DNA of 64,000 bases, from contig CAVUEF010000020.1 of NCBI GenBank assembly GCA_963740455.1, forward strand, positions 62,001-126,000. Reading direction: 5' to 3'. This stretch comes from Paucibacter sp963740455 (GTDB lineage Bacteria > Pseudomonadota > Gammaproteobacteria > Burkholderiales > Burkholderiaceae_C). Positions 35,524-44,626 of the stretch are shown here, piece by piece. The translations under genes were made by a program, and so were the position numbers. The notes under the pieces were generated by a model, which saw only the letters and a list, made by a program, of their open reading frames with translations, was not told where the DNA came from and ran no database searches. Numbering within the stretch: position 1 is the stretch's first letter; each line of letters opens with the position of its first letter.

Positions 35524-36063
35524 TCAATGCATGTGAATGCCGCCCTGCGCCCTGCCCTTGCCGGCGCGCGCGGGCGGGCTGCACAGTCCGCACACATAGT
35601 GGCGCGCGATTTCGTGGGGATGCGTGACGAAGTGGCCGCCGCAGCGCGAGCACTTGGTCATGGTGAGCATGCCGTTGTCGACGAACTTCACGAGTCGCCA
35701 GGCGCGCGTCACCGACAACAGCTCTTCCAGCCCCTGCGACTGGGTCTGCTCTTTGTACAACTGGTAGGCCTTGATGACGGTGTCGATCTCGTCCATCACG
35801 GCCACCTTGTTCAGATATTCGTGGATGTTCAAGAACAGCGAGGCGTGGATATTGGGTTGCCAGGTCATGAACCAGTCGGTCGAGAACGGCAACTGTCCCT
35901 TCGACGGCGACTTGCCGGCCACTTCCTTGTACAGACGCAGCAGCCGCTCATAAGACATGTCGGTTTCGGACTCCAACACCTGCAAGCGCGCGCCCAGCTG
36001 GATCAGCGTCACGGCACGCTCAATCTGGCGGGCTTCGGTGAGTATGCTTTTTTGGCGTGCCAT
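35524..36063 (-). CDS. flhC: FlhC, flagellar master regulator subunit
   Basis: From ATG 36063 (GGAG nine bases upstream) the product is 179 residues. It has MARQKSILTEARQIERAVTL, LEELLSVTRAWRLVKFVDNG and a zinc site with CSRCGGHFVTHPHEIARHYV then CGLC. FlhC joins FlhD in the FlhD4C2 activator of early flagellar genes. The tail (PPARAGKGRAQGG) is basic and flexible. Confidence 0.96.
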   Translation of the reverse strand: MARQKSILTEARQIERAVTLIQLGARLQVLESETDMSYERLLRLYKEVAGKSPSKGQLPFSTDWFMTWQPNIHASLFLNIHEYLNKVAVMDEIDTVIKAYQLYKEQTQSQGLEELLSVTRAWRLVKFVDNGMLTMTKCSRCGGHFVTHPHEIARHYVCGLCSPPARAGKGRAQGGIHMH

Positions 36064-36114
36064 GGTCACGATCTCCGGGAACTTGTTGTCGGGTACAGGC
36101 GCTTGGAGCGGGAG

Positions 36115-36438
36115 TCAGGCCGCTTCTTGATGGCGGCCGGCCATCAGGATGCTGGCGTGAAGGCGCGACACGCCCTCATTTGCCGCCGTCTTGCTGTGGC
36201 TGGTGAGCAGCCCCCAGACCATATCGTCGTCCATGCGGAAGCGGCACAGCAAGGTGTTGCCCGCGGCAATCTTCATGGTCTGCGCCGGCGAGAGCGTGCC
36301 CAACAGCAAGGCAGTCTCTTCCGAGATACCCAAACGGTAGAGCGCCTGTTCGCGGTCGCTGCGGATCAGGCTTTGCGCCAGCATCAGGTACGACAGATTG
36401 GCTTCGCGGATTTCAGCGAGTATCTGGTCTGCATTCAT
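36115..36438 (-). CDS. flhD: FlhD, flagellar master regulator subunit
   Basis: A 107-residue all-helical protein: MNADQILAEIREANLSYLML, SLIRSDREQALYRLGISEET, and LCRFRMDDDMVWGLLTSHSK are characteristic of FlhD. It forms FlhD4C2 with FlhC, the class I activator of flagellar operons. AAGGAGCACAAG ahead of the ATG is a strong ribosome binding site. Its promoter must lie in the 654-bp gap toward fliC1. Confidence 0.96.
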   Translation of the reverse strand: MNADQILAEIREANLSYLMLAQSLIRSDREQALYRLGISEETALLLGTLSPAQTMKIAAGNTLLCRFRMDDDMVWGLLTSHSKTAANEGVSRLHASILMAGRHQEAA

Positions 36439-37092
36439 CTTGTGCTCCTTGGCTTTTCAGCGCCTGGGGTTGGGTATCAACGTGGAGCCGATTGTGAAGA
36501 CCGGAAGTACACCCCAACATCAGCCCAGTTCCGTGGCTTAAGTCCGCTTTCTTCCATAGCCCCTGTCAGGCTTCTTCCTACAAAGCCCAAGATGCGCCCG
36601 AGCCATGGCGCTATTCGGTCGCTACGAGACGGCAGGCTGTGCGTGACATATCGCACACACCCAGCCGCTTTGACTCAATCCCGTTCGACCCTTGCCGAGA
36701 ACACCTCGGGCGCTTCGTCAAGGCGCTCCGCCCATGGGGCAAACCGCAGTCTGCGCGGCTGTCTTCATCGCAGGTTTGCCAGGGCCAGGCGGCAGCAGCC
36801 GCCAAGCAAGTTCTCTTCAAAAGTTTCTAAAGTTCGCCAGGCAATCGGCCGACAACACTGGCAACGGAAACAAGTTTGGATCCGTGGTCCGGAGTAGTCG
36901 GACGCTGTTTCGAACCAGAACACGAAACAACGACAGACTGCCGCCGGGCGCAGCAGGCCACCAGCATGGGCTGGAGCCCGTTCAAAGCACAAGCGCTGCC
37001 GGTTCATACCCAAACAGGGACCCCAGCACGAATGCCGCGGCGATGTTGGCACGCAAGCCGACCTCACTTCAACCACTCAGGAGTTTGCAACC
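36439..37092 (+). promoter_or_regulatory. 654-bp intergenic region between flhD and the first flagellin
   Basis: No convincing gene is present. It must hold the leftward flhDC promoter and carries a rightward sigma-28 box at 36828-36855. The short open frames here lack ribosome binding sites and known motifs. The flhD side shows a C/T-rich tract around 36540-36590. No terminator or repeat stands out. The fliC1 leader would be about 230 nt if the sigma-28 box is used. Confidence 0.6.
36828..36855 (+). promoter_or_regulatory. Sigma-28-like promoter for flagellin 1
   Basis: TAAAGTTC (36828-36835), 12 bases, GCCGACAA (36848-36855). Both boxes match the FliA consensus at 7 of 8 positions, with a spacer one base longer than the usual 11. 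Confidence 0.65.
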
Positions 37093-38508
37093 ATGTCCAT
37101 GAATATCAACACCAATCTCAACTCGTTGACCGCGCAGCGCAATTCGAGCAAGAACCAGACCGATCTGGCCACGGCCATCAACCGCCTGTCGTCCGGCCTG
37201 CGCATCAACAGCGCCAAGGACGACGCCGCCGGCCTGGCGATCTCCGAACGCATGACTTCGCAAATCCGCGGCATCAACCAGGCAGCGCGCAACGCCAACG
37301 ACGGCATCTCGCTGGCGCAGACCGCTGAAGGCGCGCTCGGCTCGATCGGCTCCAACCTGCAGCGCATGCGCGAACTGGCGGTGCAGTCGGCCAATGCCAC
37401 GAACAGCACCTCCGACCGCGCCGCCTTGCAGCAGGAAGTTGGCCAACTCGCCGCTGAAATCGACCGCGTGGCCACACAAACCCAGTTCAACGGCACCAAT
37501 CTGCTCGACGGCTCGTTCTCGACACAGAACTACCAGGTCGGCGCCAACCTCGGTCAGGTCATCAGTGTGGCCGGAATCGCCAGCGCTCGGACCGGCGCCC
37601 TGGGCCAATATCAGGGCTTTGCAGCCGCCACGCTCGCCGTGACTGCGAACGAGACGCCAGCGGTCACGGCCGTGCAGGTGGGCACCGGCGGTGCCAGTGT
37701 TGCCCTGGGTACGATCAAGGCCGACGCCCGTGACATCGCTGCGGCCATCAACGCGTCCGGCGTGTCGGGCCTCTCAGCTACCGCCAACGCGACCACCGTG
37801 GGAGCTGCGGCTCAGGTCATCAACACCACCGTTGCCGGCAACGTGACGTTCACGGTCAATGGCATCGCAGTCACTGTCGGCGCAACAACCAACGCAACCA
37901 CAAACCGCTCCAACGTGGTGACCGCGCTGAATGCACAATCGTCGGTCACGGGTGTAATCGCCACAGACACAGGCTCTGGCGTGAGCTTGGCTGCCGCCGA
38001 CGGGCGCAACATCACCACCGCGTTTGCGTTGGCCGGTGCTACAGGAACGACCGTGGCTGACTTCGGCATGGCAGCAGCTGGACTTGCAGCCTCGGCAGGT
38101 GTGAGCGTGGGCTATACAGCGCCCGCCGGCATCACCGGCAACCTCACGTTTTCGGGTGCATTGGTTTCCGTGAAGGCCATAGGCGCCACCGGCACAGCGA
38201 TCAGCGCCCTGGACATTTCGACCTCAGGCGGCGCCACCACGGCTCTTACTGCGCTCGACGCAGCGCTCGCTTCGGTGAACAGCAACCGCGCCTCGCTGGG
38301 TGCGATCCAGAACCGCTTCAGCTCGACGATCCAGAATCTGCAGATTTCGGGCGAGAATCTCTCTGCCGCCCGCAGCCGCATCCAGGACGCCGACTTCGCC
38401 GCGGAAACCGCCAATCTGTCGCGCGCCCAGGTGTTGCAGCAAGCTGGCACGGCGATGATTGCGCAGGCCAACCAGTTGCCGCAGCAAGTGCTGGCGCTGC
38501 TGCGTTAA
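37093..38508 (+). CDS. fliC: Flagellin 1
   Basis: A 471-residue flagellin. The N-terminal D0/D1 region has MNINTNLNSLTAQRNSSKNQ, AINRLSSGLRINSAKDDAAG and ISERMTSQIRGINQAARNAN; the C-terminus has GENLSAARSRIQDADFAAET and ends AGTAMIAQANQLPQQVLALL plus Arg. The centre (about 170-390) is Ala/Thr/Val-rich and surface-exposed. It polymerises into the filament with help from FliS. CAGGAG precedes the ATG and a strong terminator follows the stop. Confidence 0.96.
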   Translation: MSMNINTNLNSLTAQRNSSKNQTDLATAINRLSSGLRINSAKDDAAGLAISERMTSQIRGINQAARNANDGISLAQTAEGALGSIGSNLQRMRELAVQSANATNSTSDRAALQQEVGQLAAEIDRVATQTQFNGTNLLDGSFSTQNYQVGANLGQVISVAGIASARTGALGQYQGFAAATLAVTANETPAVTAVQVGTGGASVALGTIKADARDIAAAINASGVSGLSATANATTVGAAAQVINTTVAGNVTFTVNGIAVTVGATTNATTNRSNVVTALNAQSSVTGVIATDTGSGVSLAAADGRNITTAFALAGATGTTVADFGMAAAGLAASAGVSVGYTAPAGITGNLTFSGALVSVKAIGATGTAISALDISTSGGATTALTALDAALASVNSNRASLGAIQNRFSSTIQNLQISGENLSAARSRIQDADFAAETANLSRAQVLQQAGTAMIAQANQLPQQVLALLR

Positions 38509-38545
38509 GACTGAGCCGACTCACTCGCCCATAAGGCGACACCTC

Positions 38546-38584
38546 AAGGCCAGGTCCGGGACCCTCCCGGACCTGGCCTTTCTG
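38546..38584 (+). terminator. Terminator after flagellin 1
   Basis: A perfect 15-bp stem (38546-38560 with 38566-38580) around a 5-base loop ACCCT, followed by TTTCTG. It lies about 40 bp after the fliC1 stop and separates the two flagellin genes transcriptionally. The stem's leading AA also allows activity in the opposite direction. Confidence 0.85.
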
Positions 38585-38762
38585 CGTTTGCGGCTTTGAA
38601 TTGAAAGGTCTTTGGGTCTCTTTTCAAACGCTCACCAGATTCAAGTTTCTCCAAAAATGGCGCCACCCACCCTTCGCAAGAGTCAGGGTCCGGATCGACC
38701 GGTGCAAGGCCCGCGCTTGATTTAAGCAACGCGGGGTTTTACAGCCACTTTGGAGAAATTTC

Positions 38763-40187
38763 ATGGCCCAGACGATCAATACCAATCTGTCCTCGATGAC
38801 CGCGCAGCGCAACCAGGCCAAGACGCAGGGCGAGCTTGCCACTGCCATCAACCGCCTGTCGTCGGGCCTGCGCATCAACAGCGCCAAGGACGACGCCGCC
38901 GGCATGGCGATTTCGGAGCGCATGACTTCGCAAATCCGCGGCCTCAGCCAAGCGGCGCGCAATGCCAATGACGGCATCTCGCTGGCGCAGGTGGCTGAAG
39001 GCGCACTCGGCTCGGTCAGCTCCAATTTGCAGCGCATGCGTGAACTGGCCGTGCAGTCGGCCAACGCGACCAATTCCACATCAGACCGCGCGGCGCTGCA
39101 GCAGGAAGTCGCGCAGCTCGCCGCCGAAATCGACCGCGTCGCAACCCAGACCCAATTCAACGGGCTGCCCTTGCTGGACGGTACCTACATTTCGCAGCAA
39201 TACCAAGTCGGGGCCAACGCGGGCCAGACCATCACGGTCAGCGGCATCTCCAGCGCCCGCTCCAGCGCACTCGGGCAATTCCAGGGTTTCGCGGCCACCA
39301 CGCTCGCCGTGACTGCCAACGAGACGCCGGCGATCACGGCCGTGCAGGTGGGCACCGGCGGTGCGAATGTCAGCTTGGGCACGATCAAGGCCGACGCCCG
39401 TGACATCGCTGCTGCCATCAACGCGTCCGGCGTGTCGGGCCTCACGGCCAGCGCCAACACGACCGTCGTGGGAGCTGCGGCTCAGAACGTCACAACTTCC
39501 GGTGTCGGTGGCGCTGTGACGATCTCGGTCAATGGCATTGCCATGACCGTCACTGCCACAACCAATGCAGCCACAAACCGCGCCAACGCCGTGGCCGCTC
39601 TGAATGCACAATCGTCGGTCACTGGCGTTGTCGCGACTGACACGGGCTCCGGGGTGAGCTTGGCAGCCGTCGACGGACGCAATATCTTGACGGCGTTCAC
39701 TGCCGGTGCAGGCGGCGCATCTTCGACGACCATGGCTGACTTCGGCATGGCCGCAGCCGGTCTCGCTGCCTCGGCAGGCGTGACGCTGGCCTATGTCGCT
39801 CCCACCGGCATCACCGGCGCCCTCACGTTCACGGGCTCGCTGGTTGCCGCTCCCGTCGTCGGTGCTACCGGCACGGCGGTCAGCGCCCTCAACATCTCGA
39901 CCGTTGCCGGTGCAAACAATGCGCTCTCGGCCATAGACGCCGCTCTGACAACGGTAAATTCGAACCGCGCAGCGCTCGGTGCGGTCCAGAACCGTTTCCA
40001 GTCGACGATAGAGAATCTGCAAACCTCAGGCGAGAACCTCTCGGCATCGCGCAGCCGCATCCAGGACGCCGACTTTGCCGCCGAGACTGCCGCGCTGTCA
40101 CGTGCCCAGATCTTGCAGCAGGCGGGCACCGCGATGATTGCGCAGGCCAATCAGTTGCCGCAGCAGGTGCTGGCACTGCTCAAGTAA
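38763..40187 (+). CDS. fliC: Flagellin 2
   Basis: A 474-residue paralogue of the preceding flagellin. It has AQTINTNLSSMTAQRNQAKT, the same AINRLSSGLRINSAKDDAAG segment and a C-terminus ending AQANQLPQQVLALLK. Similarity extends through the central region (GTIKADARDIAAAINASGVS occurs in both), so the pair arose by duplication or has exchanged sequence. GGAGAAATTTC gives a good ribosome binding site. A terminator separates it from flagellin 1, yet I saw no convincing sigma-28 box in the 254-bp gap. Confidence 0.95.
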   Translation: MAQTINTNLSSMTAQRNQAKTQGELATAINRLSSGLRINSAKDDAAGMAISERMTSQIRGLSQAARNANDGISLAQVAEGALGSVSSNLQRMRELAVQSANATNSTSDRAALQQEVAQLAAEIDRVATQTQFNGLPLLDGTYISQQYQVGANAGQTITVSGISSARSSALGQFQGFAATTLAVTANETPAITAVQVGTGGANVSLGTIKADARDIAAAINASGVSGLTASANTTVVGAAAQNVTTSGVGGAVTISVNGIAMTVTATTNAATNRANAVAALNAQSSVTGVVATDTGSGVSLAAVDGRNILTAFTAGAGGASSTTMADFGMAAAGLAASAGVTLAYVAPTGITGALTFTGSLVAAPVVGATGTAVSALNISTVAGANNALSAIDAALTTVNSNRAALGAVQNRFQSTIENLQTSGENLSASRSRIQDADFAAETAALSRAQILQQAGTAMIAQANQLPQQVLALLK

Positions 40188-40275
40188 GCGCTTGAGGCAC
40201 TGGCGCCCGGAGCGGCTTGCGGATGGATTGGCGCGCCTGCACAGTGAGCGATCCGACTTTTTTGCATCACCGGCC

Positions 40276-40302
40276 TCAACTTTTCCGCCAGTGTGTCGAT
40301 AG
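40276..40302 (+). promoter_or_regulatory. Sigma-28-like promoter for fliD
   Basis: TCAACTTT (40276-40283), 11 bases, GTCGATAG (40295-40302) matches the FliA consensus at correct spacing with two mismatches in each box. It lies 49 bp ahead of the fliD start. Confidence 0.7.
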
Positions 40303-40350
40303 AGGATCGAGGGCTGCATTTGCGGGCCGATCTCGTTGCGAGGTAACAGC

Positions 40351-41856
40351 ATGAGTTCCATCACCAGCGCGACCGGAAGCGGCGGCGCCATCTCCTCTGC
40401 GGGCATAGGCTCTGGCCTGGATGTGAACGGCATCATCACCTCGCTGATGAATGTCGAAAAGCTGCCGCTGACCAAGCTGCAGGCCACCGCCACGACGATG
40501 CAGACCAAGCTGTCTGCGTTCGGACAGATGCAGTCCTTGGTCTCGGCGTTTCACGATGCCTCGGTGCCGCTGTATGGCGCAAGCTCGTACTCGGTCACCA
40601 GCACCAACTCGTCCGACCCGACTTCGGTCAGCGCCGCCTCCACCACGGCGGCCATCCCGGGCAGCTACTCGGTTTCGGTCAGCCAACTGTCGTCAACCCA
40701 GAGTGTTGTCAGCGCCAGCGGAGTGGGCCAATTTGCCAACGCCAGCGAAGTCGTGGGCAGCGGCACGATCACCATCAGTCTGGGTAGCTGGAACACCAAT
40801 CCCAACGGAACCCTGCCCGCTTCCCCCGTATTCACCCCCAAGAGCGGAGCGACCAACATCGTCATTCCGGTGGGCACGGGCACCAACACGCTGCAACAAG
40901 TGGCAGACGCCATCAACAAGGCGGCCGGCGGCGTCAGCGCCACGGTGGTGACCGACGCCACGGGCGCTCGGCTGGCCCTGCAATCGACGTCGACGGGCGC
41001 CAGCAACGGCTTTCGCGTCGCGATTGCCGACAGCGTGCCCACCAATACGGCGACTCAAGGCTTGTCGCGGCTCGCCTTCGATCCGCAAAACGGTGCCAAC
41101 GCCATGAGTCTCTCGCAGGCCGCCAACGACACCAAGGCCACCATCAACGGCATTGCGGTCACCACCGCCAGCAATACGCTCACCAACGTGGTCGGCGGCA
41201 TGACTTTCGTCCTCAGCAAAGTGACCACCGCACCGGTCACCGTCAACGTGACCCAAAATACCGACGCGGTCAAAGCCATGTTGACCAGCTTTGTGGCGTC
41301 CTACAACGCCTTGGCTTCTTTCCTGTCGCAGGCGACCCGCTATGACCCGGTTGCCAAGCAAGGCGCGTTGCTGCAGGGTGACGCCACCACGACCGGCCTG
41401 CAAAACCAGTTGCGGCAAATCATCGGGCAGGCCGGCAGCGCCTCCTCGGCCTTCGGCACCTTGAGTTCCATCGGCATCGAGTTCCAAAAGGACGGTACGC
41501 TCAAGCTCAACGACGTCAAGGTCGCCGCGGCGCTGACGAATCTGCCCGAGTTGACCAAAGCCATGAGCAACCTCGACCTGACCACACCTGCCAACAACGG
41601 TTTTGCCAAGAAGATTGCCGACTGGACCGGCGGCCTGCTGGCTTTCAACGGCACATTTCCCGGCAAGACCACGTCGATCCAGTCGCAGATTGCGGCCAAT
41701 CAGAAAGATCAGGACAGGCTCAACACCAAACTCACCGCGATCGAGGCACGCCTGCGCGCCCAGTACACGAATCTGGACACCGTGATGTCGCGCGCCAATG
41801 CACTGTCGCAATATGTGACCCAGCAGATCACAACTTGGAACAAGCCCGTGGCCTGA
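40351..41856 (+). CDS. fliD: FliD, filament cap protein
   Basis: From ATG 40351 (AGG seven bases upstream) the product is 501 residues. The N-terminus AGIGSGLDVNGIITSLMNVE and PLTKLQATATTMQTKLSAFG is the HAP2 signature; the C-terminal domain has DPVAKQGALLQGDATTTGLQ and ends in the helical RLRAQYTNLDTVMSRANALS. FliD caps the filament and folds in flagellin; it is a FliT client. Followed by fliS and fliT as usual. Confidence 0.95.
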   Translation: MSSITSATGSGGAISSAGIGSGLDVNGIITSLMNVEKLPLTKLQATATTMQTKLSAFGQMQSLVSAFHDASVPLYGASSYSVTSTNSSDPTSVSAASTTAAIPGSYSVSVSQLSSTQSVVSASGVGQFANASEVVGSGTITISLGSWNTNPNGTLPASPVFTPKSGATNIVIPVGTGTNTLQQVADAINKAAGGVSATVVTDATGARLALQSTSTGASNGFRVAIADSVPTNTATQGLSRLAFDPQNGANAMSLSQAANDTKATINGIAVTTASNTLTNVVGGMTFVLSKVTTAPVTVNVTQNTDAVKAMLTSFVASYNALASFLSQATRYDPVAKQGALLQGDATTTGLQNQLRQIIGQAGSASSAFGTLSSIGIEFQKDGTLKLNDVKVAAALTNLPELTKAMSNLDLTTPANNGFAKKIADWTGGLLAFNGTFPGKTTSIQSQIAANQKDQDRLNTKLTAIEARLRAQYTNLDTVMSRANALSQYVTQQITTWNKPVA

Positions 41857-42035
41857 GAGCGGCCGGCTTGAGCCCTGCAGCGGCCCGCTCCGGGCCGCTC
41901 GCGCTTGGGCCACAGCGCTTGTGCCGCAGCGGCCCGTCGATCAGTGAAAATAGGGCGTAAATTCCACGCTGACAAGGGTAAAGATTGCGCTCCTCGCGTC
42001 GATAACAAAGGCATAGACGCGAGGAGTCCTTCACA

Positions 42036-42473
42036 ATGTTCACCAGCATGCACAATTTCGGCTCGCGCAGACCCTCCGCCCATGCCTACCGTGAGGTTGG
42101 CGTCAACACTGCCGTCGAGGGTGCCACGCCGCACAAGATGGTCAGCCTGCTGTTTGCCGAGTTGTCCAGCCAGATTGCCAGTGCGCGCGGCGCCATGAGC
42201 CGCAAGGACATCGCCGAGAAATGCAGGGCCATCGGTCAAGCGGTGCGCATCGTGGAAGAGGGCCTGAGCAACACGCTGGACATGCAATCCGGCGGGGCGA
42301 TCGCCATCAATCTGCGCGACCTGTACGACTATCTGGTGCGCCAGCTGACCCTGGCCAATCTGAACAACGACGACGCCAAACTGGGCGAATGCGCCGAACT
42401 GGTCAAGACCTTGCGCGAAGGATGGGACGGCATCGCCGACCAGGTCCATGCCTCCCATCATGTTTCGACCTGA
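42036..42473 (+). CDS. fliS: FliS, flagellin export chaperone
   Basis: A 145-residue helical protein: YREVGVNTAVEGATPHKMVS, LLFAELSSQIASARGAMSRK and LEDLYDYLVRQL-like (NLRDLYDYLVRQLTLANLNN) segments are FliS hallmarks. It binds the C-terminus of flagellin and keeps it unfolded until export. It lies between fliD and fliT. Confidence 0.94.
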   Translation: MFTSMHNFGSRRPSAHAYREVGVNTAVEGATPHKMVSLLFAELSSQIASARGAMSRKDIAEKCRAIGQAVRIVEEGLSNTLDMQSGGAIAINLRDLYDYLVRQLTLANLNNDDAKLGECAELVKTLREGWDGIADQVHASHHVST

Positions 42474-42504
42474 TGCCCGCCCAACCCCACCGAGCACGAC
42501 TGCG

Positions 42505-42804
42505 ATGAACAGCCAACTCCTGAACTACTACGAAGCCATCGAACGCGCCAGTGCCGACATGCTGATGGCGGCCCGCAGCGGCAACTGGGACGAAGTCGTC
42601 AAGCTCGAAGGCGCTTGCGTGCTGCTGATCTCGCAGCTCAAGCATGCCGCCACGCAAACGCAACTTGCCAGCCAGGAAGCACAGCTGAAGTCGCGCGTCA
42701 TGCAGCGCATTCTGCTCAACGATGCCGAGATCCGCCACCTGGCGGAACCCTGGCTGGAAGACTTGGACAATGTGCTTGCGGGTCGCAGCAAAGTGGTCCA
42801 CTGA
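42505..42804 (+). CDS. fliT: FliT, FliD export chaperone
   Basis: The product is 99 residues from ATG 42505 (MNSQLLNYYEAIERASADML). It is helical with NWDEVVKLEGACVLLISQLK, the pattern of FliT. Sequence conservation is low in this family, so order after fliS supports the name. In enterics FliT also inhibits FlhDC; whether this one does is unknown. Confidence 0.82.
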   Translation: MNSQLLNYYEAIERASADMLMAARSGNWDEVVKLEGACVLLISQLKHAATQTQLASQEAQLKSRVMQRILLNDAEIRHLAEPWLEDLDNVLAGRSKVVH

Positions 42805-42822
42805 TCCAGGCGGAGCACGCTG

Positions 42823-43563
42823 ATGCCGCCGATGTCCGTTTCAGCCCCGCCCGATTTGAGAGTCAACAACAGTGCCGAGATCCTCGGCCTGCTGCGCGAA
42901 ATTCAGGACAGGAGCCTGCTGCTGACGCTGGCGGCGTCCGACGGGCGCAGCTACAACACCACGCTGTGGCGGGTCGATGCGCAGCAGCAGACCCTGAGTT
43001 TCAGTGCCGACGCCGGGTCCGAACAGCTGCGCGCCCTGCTGCAGGCCGAAGACGTGATCGCGGTCGCCTTTCTGGACCGCATCAAGGTGCAGTTCCAGCT
43101 CGACAACTTGCTGCTCGTGAACAGCGCGCAAGGCAGCGCACTGCGCACCGATCTGCCGCGCGAGATGTTTCGCTTTCAACGCCGCGACACGTTTCGCGTG
43201 CGGCCCTTGGGCGCGGGCACGCCGCGCGTCACGCTGGTCCACCCGCACGCGCCCGACCGCAAACTGCAATTGCGCATCTTCGACGTGAGCATGGGCGGCC
43301 TGGCATTCGTCCTGCCCCACGAGACTGCGCCCGCCGCCGACTTTCCCGTCGGCACGGTACTGGGTCATGTGCAATTGCAGCTCGACCGCAGCACGCAGCT
43401 TGAGGTGCAACTGCGCGTGCAGCACATCACCGAGTACCAACTGCCATCCAAAGGCGTGCAGCTGGGTTGTGCGTTCGAGTCGCTGCCCGCCATCGAAACC
43501 GGCATCTTGCAACGCTACATCGACCACACCCAGAAACGCCAGCGCCTGCTGCAAAAACGCTGA
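42823..43563 (+). CDS. ycgR: YcgR-type c-di-GMP flagellar brake (YcgR-N and PilZ domains)
   Basis: A 246-residue protein with an N-terminal YcgR domain (about 15-115: ILGLLREIQDRSLLLTLAAS) and a C-terminal PilZ domain. The c-di-GMP binding motifs are FQRRDTFRVRPL (RxxxR) near residue 125 and IFDVSMGGLAF (DxSxxG) near 158. When loaded with c-di-GMP, YcgR touches MotA/FliG and slows the motor. It links the diguanylate cyclases at 18565-22696 to motility. It lies 19 bp after fliT. Confidence 0.9.
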   Translation: MPPMSVSAPPDLRVNNSAEILGLLREIQDRSLLLTLAASDGRSYNTTLWRVDAQQQTLSFSADAGSEQLRALLQAEDVIAVAFLDRIKVQFQLDNLLLVNSAQGSALRTDLPREMFRFQRRDTFRVRPLGAGTPRVTLVHPHAPDRKLQLRIFDVSMGGLAFVLPHETAPAADFPVGTVLGHVQLQLDRSTQLEVQLRVQHITEYQLPSKGVQLGCAFESLPAIETGILQRYIDHTQKRQRLLQKR

Positions 43564-43596
43564 CCCGCGCGCCGCGCCAGCACGCCATACCGCCCC

Positions 43597-44034
43597 ATGC
43601 CCTCACCTCGCCGGTCGCGTCGGCCCACCCGCGGTTCATCGAGCGGCTTTACGCTGATCGAGGTGCTGACGGTGTGCGCCGTCGTCGTCGTGCTCGCCGC
43701 ATTGGCCCTGCCTGCGATGGAGTCACAGTTGCGGCGCGGCAAACGCAATGATGCGGTCGCGGCGCTGACCCGCGTGCAACAGGCACAGGACAGCTATCAA
43801 TACCAGAACGGTCACTACGCTGCACAGCTGCAGCTGCTGGGTCTGTCCGAGCGCAGCCCACAGGGCCTGTACACGCTTCAGATCACGGCCGCCGGCGTCG
43901 ACAATTACAGCGCGACTGCCGCCGCGCTGGCCGGCAGCTCTCAAGCCAAGGATGGTGTTTGCAGTGCCCTGAAACTCAGGGTGACACCGGGCGGCGCAGA
44001 ATATGGCCCCGACTCAGCCTGCTGGAACCGTTGA
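43597..44034 (+). CDS. Type IV pilin-like protein (PilE/minor pilin family)
   Basis: A 145-residue protein with a short basic leader ending in G, then FTLIEVLTVCAVVVVLAALA, the class III prepilin signal with Glu at +5. Two Cys near the end (DGVCSALKL and DSACWNR) could form the D-region disulphide loop of a pilin. It would be cut by PilD and sit in a pilus or pseudopilus. It overlaps the next gene by 32 bp. No pilus assembly genes are nearby. Confidence 0.85.
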   Translation: MPSPRRSRRPTRGSSSGFTLIEVLTVCAVVVVLAALALPAMESQLRRGKRNDAVAALTRVQQAQDSYQYQNGHYAAQLQLLGLSERSPQGLYTLQITAAGVDNYSATAAALAGSSQAKDGVCSALKLRVTPGGAEYGPDSACWNR

Positions 44035-44566
44035 CTTGAACCCCAAAGCCCCCGCCAGGCCAGCACACAAGCGCCAGTTCGGTTTGACCCTGATCGAGTT
44101 GGTGTTTGCGATGGCCATCATCGCGATTCTGGCGGCCGTCGCCGTTCCCAGTTACCGGGCCTTTCTCGCCCAGCAGCGCGTCAAGGCGGCGGCCAACACC
44201 TTGTCTGAAGACCTGCGTTTCGGCCGCGACGAAAGCGTGCGTCTGGGGCGCAATGTGCATGTGAGCTACCAGGGCGGGGCGAACTGGTGCTGGGGCCTGC
44301 GCTTTGACCAGGCGTGCGACTGCAGTGGCGCCAACCCGGCGGCCCGCTGCGACATCACTCGCGCCGGCGCCGCAGACTTCAAGGGTGTCGCGCTGCTGGG
44401 CAATCAGCCCGCCGTATTCGAGCCCGAGCAGGGGCGGGTCGCTCAGCCGGGTCGCACCGAATTTCTCAGCCAGTCAGGCGACAAGATCAGGGTCGAGTTG
44501 ATGTCCAACGGGCGCGTGCACAACTGCGTGCTTGCCGGCAACTTGTCGGGAATCGAACCCTGCTGA
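44003..44566 (+). CDS. GspH/FimT-type pseudopilin
   Basis: A 187-residue protein with prepilin site QFG-LTLIELVFAMAIIAILA followed by a hydrophobic helix and VPSYRAFLAQQRVKAAANTL. The GspH/FimT-like DLRFGRDESVRLGRNVHVSY segment follows, then four to six Cys (WCWGLRF, ACDCSGANPAARCD, HNCVLAG). It is likely a minor pilin that primes pilus or type II secretion pseudopilus assembly. ATG 44003 overlaps the preceding pilin gene; a TTG at 44036 is an alternative. Confidence 0.83.
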   Translation: MAPTQPAGTVDLNPKAPARPAHKRQFGLTLIELVFAMAIIAILAAVAVPSYRAFLAQQRVKAAANTLSEDLRFGRDESVRLGRNVHVSYQGGANWCWGLRFDQACDCSGANPAARCDITRAGAADFKGVALLGNQPAVFEPEQGRVAQPGRTEFLSQSGDKIRVELMSNGRVHNCVLAGNLSGIEPC

Positions 44567-44626
44567 TCGGAATCTGTGCATTTGTACCGCCTGGCATGCC
44601 CAAGACCGAAAAATCGTCGAGCCCGC

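Noticed and set aside
38585..38762. A possible sigma-28 promoter for flagellin 2 (TCAAGTTT near 38640)
   Set aside because: The upstream box is fair but the downstream GCCACCCA matches poorly, so I did not list it.
37093..40187. Phase-variation switch between the two flagellins
   Set aside because: No inverted repeats flank either gene and no recombinase gene is nearby.
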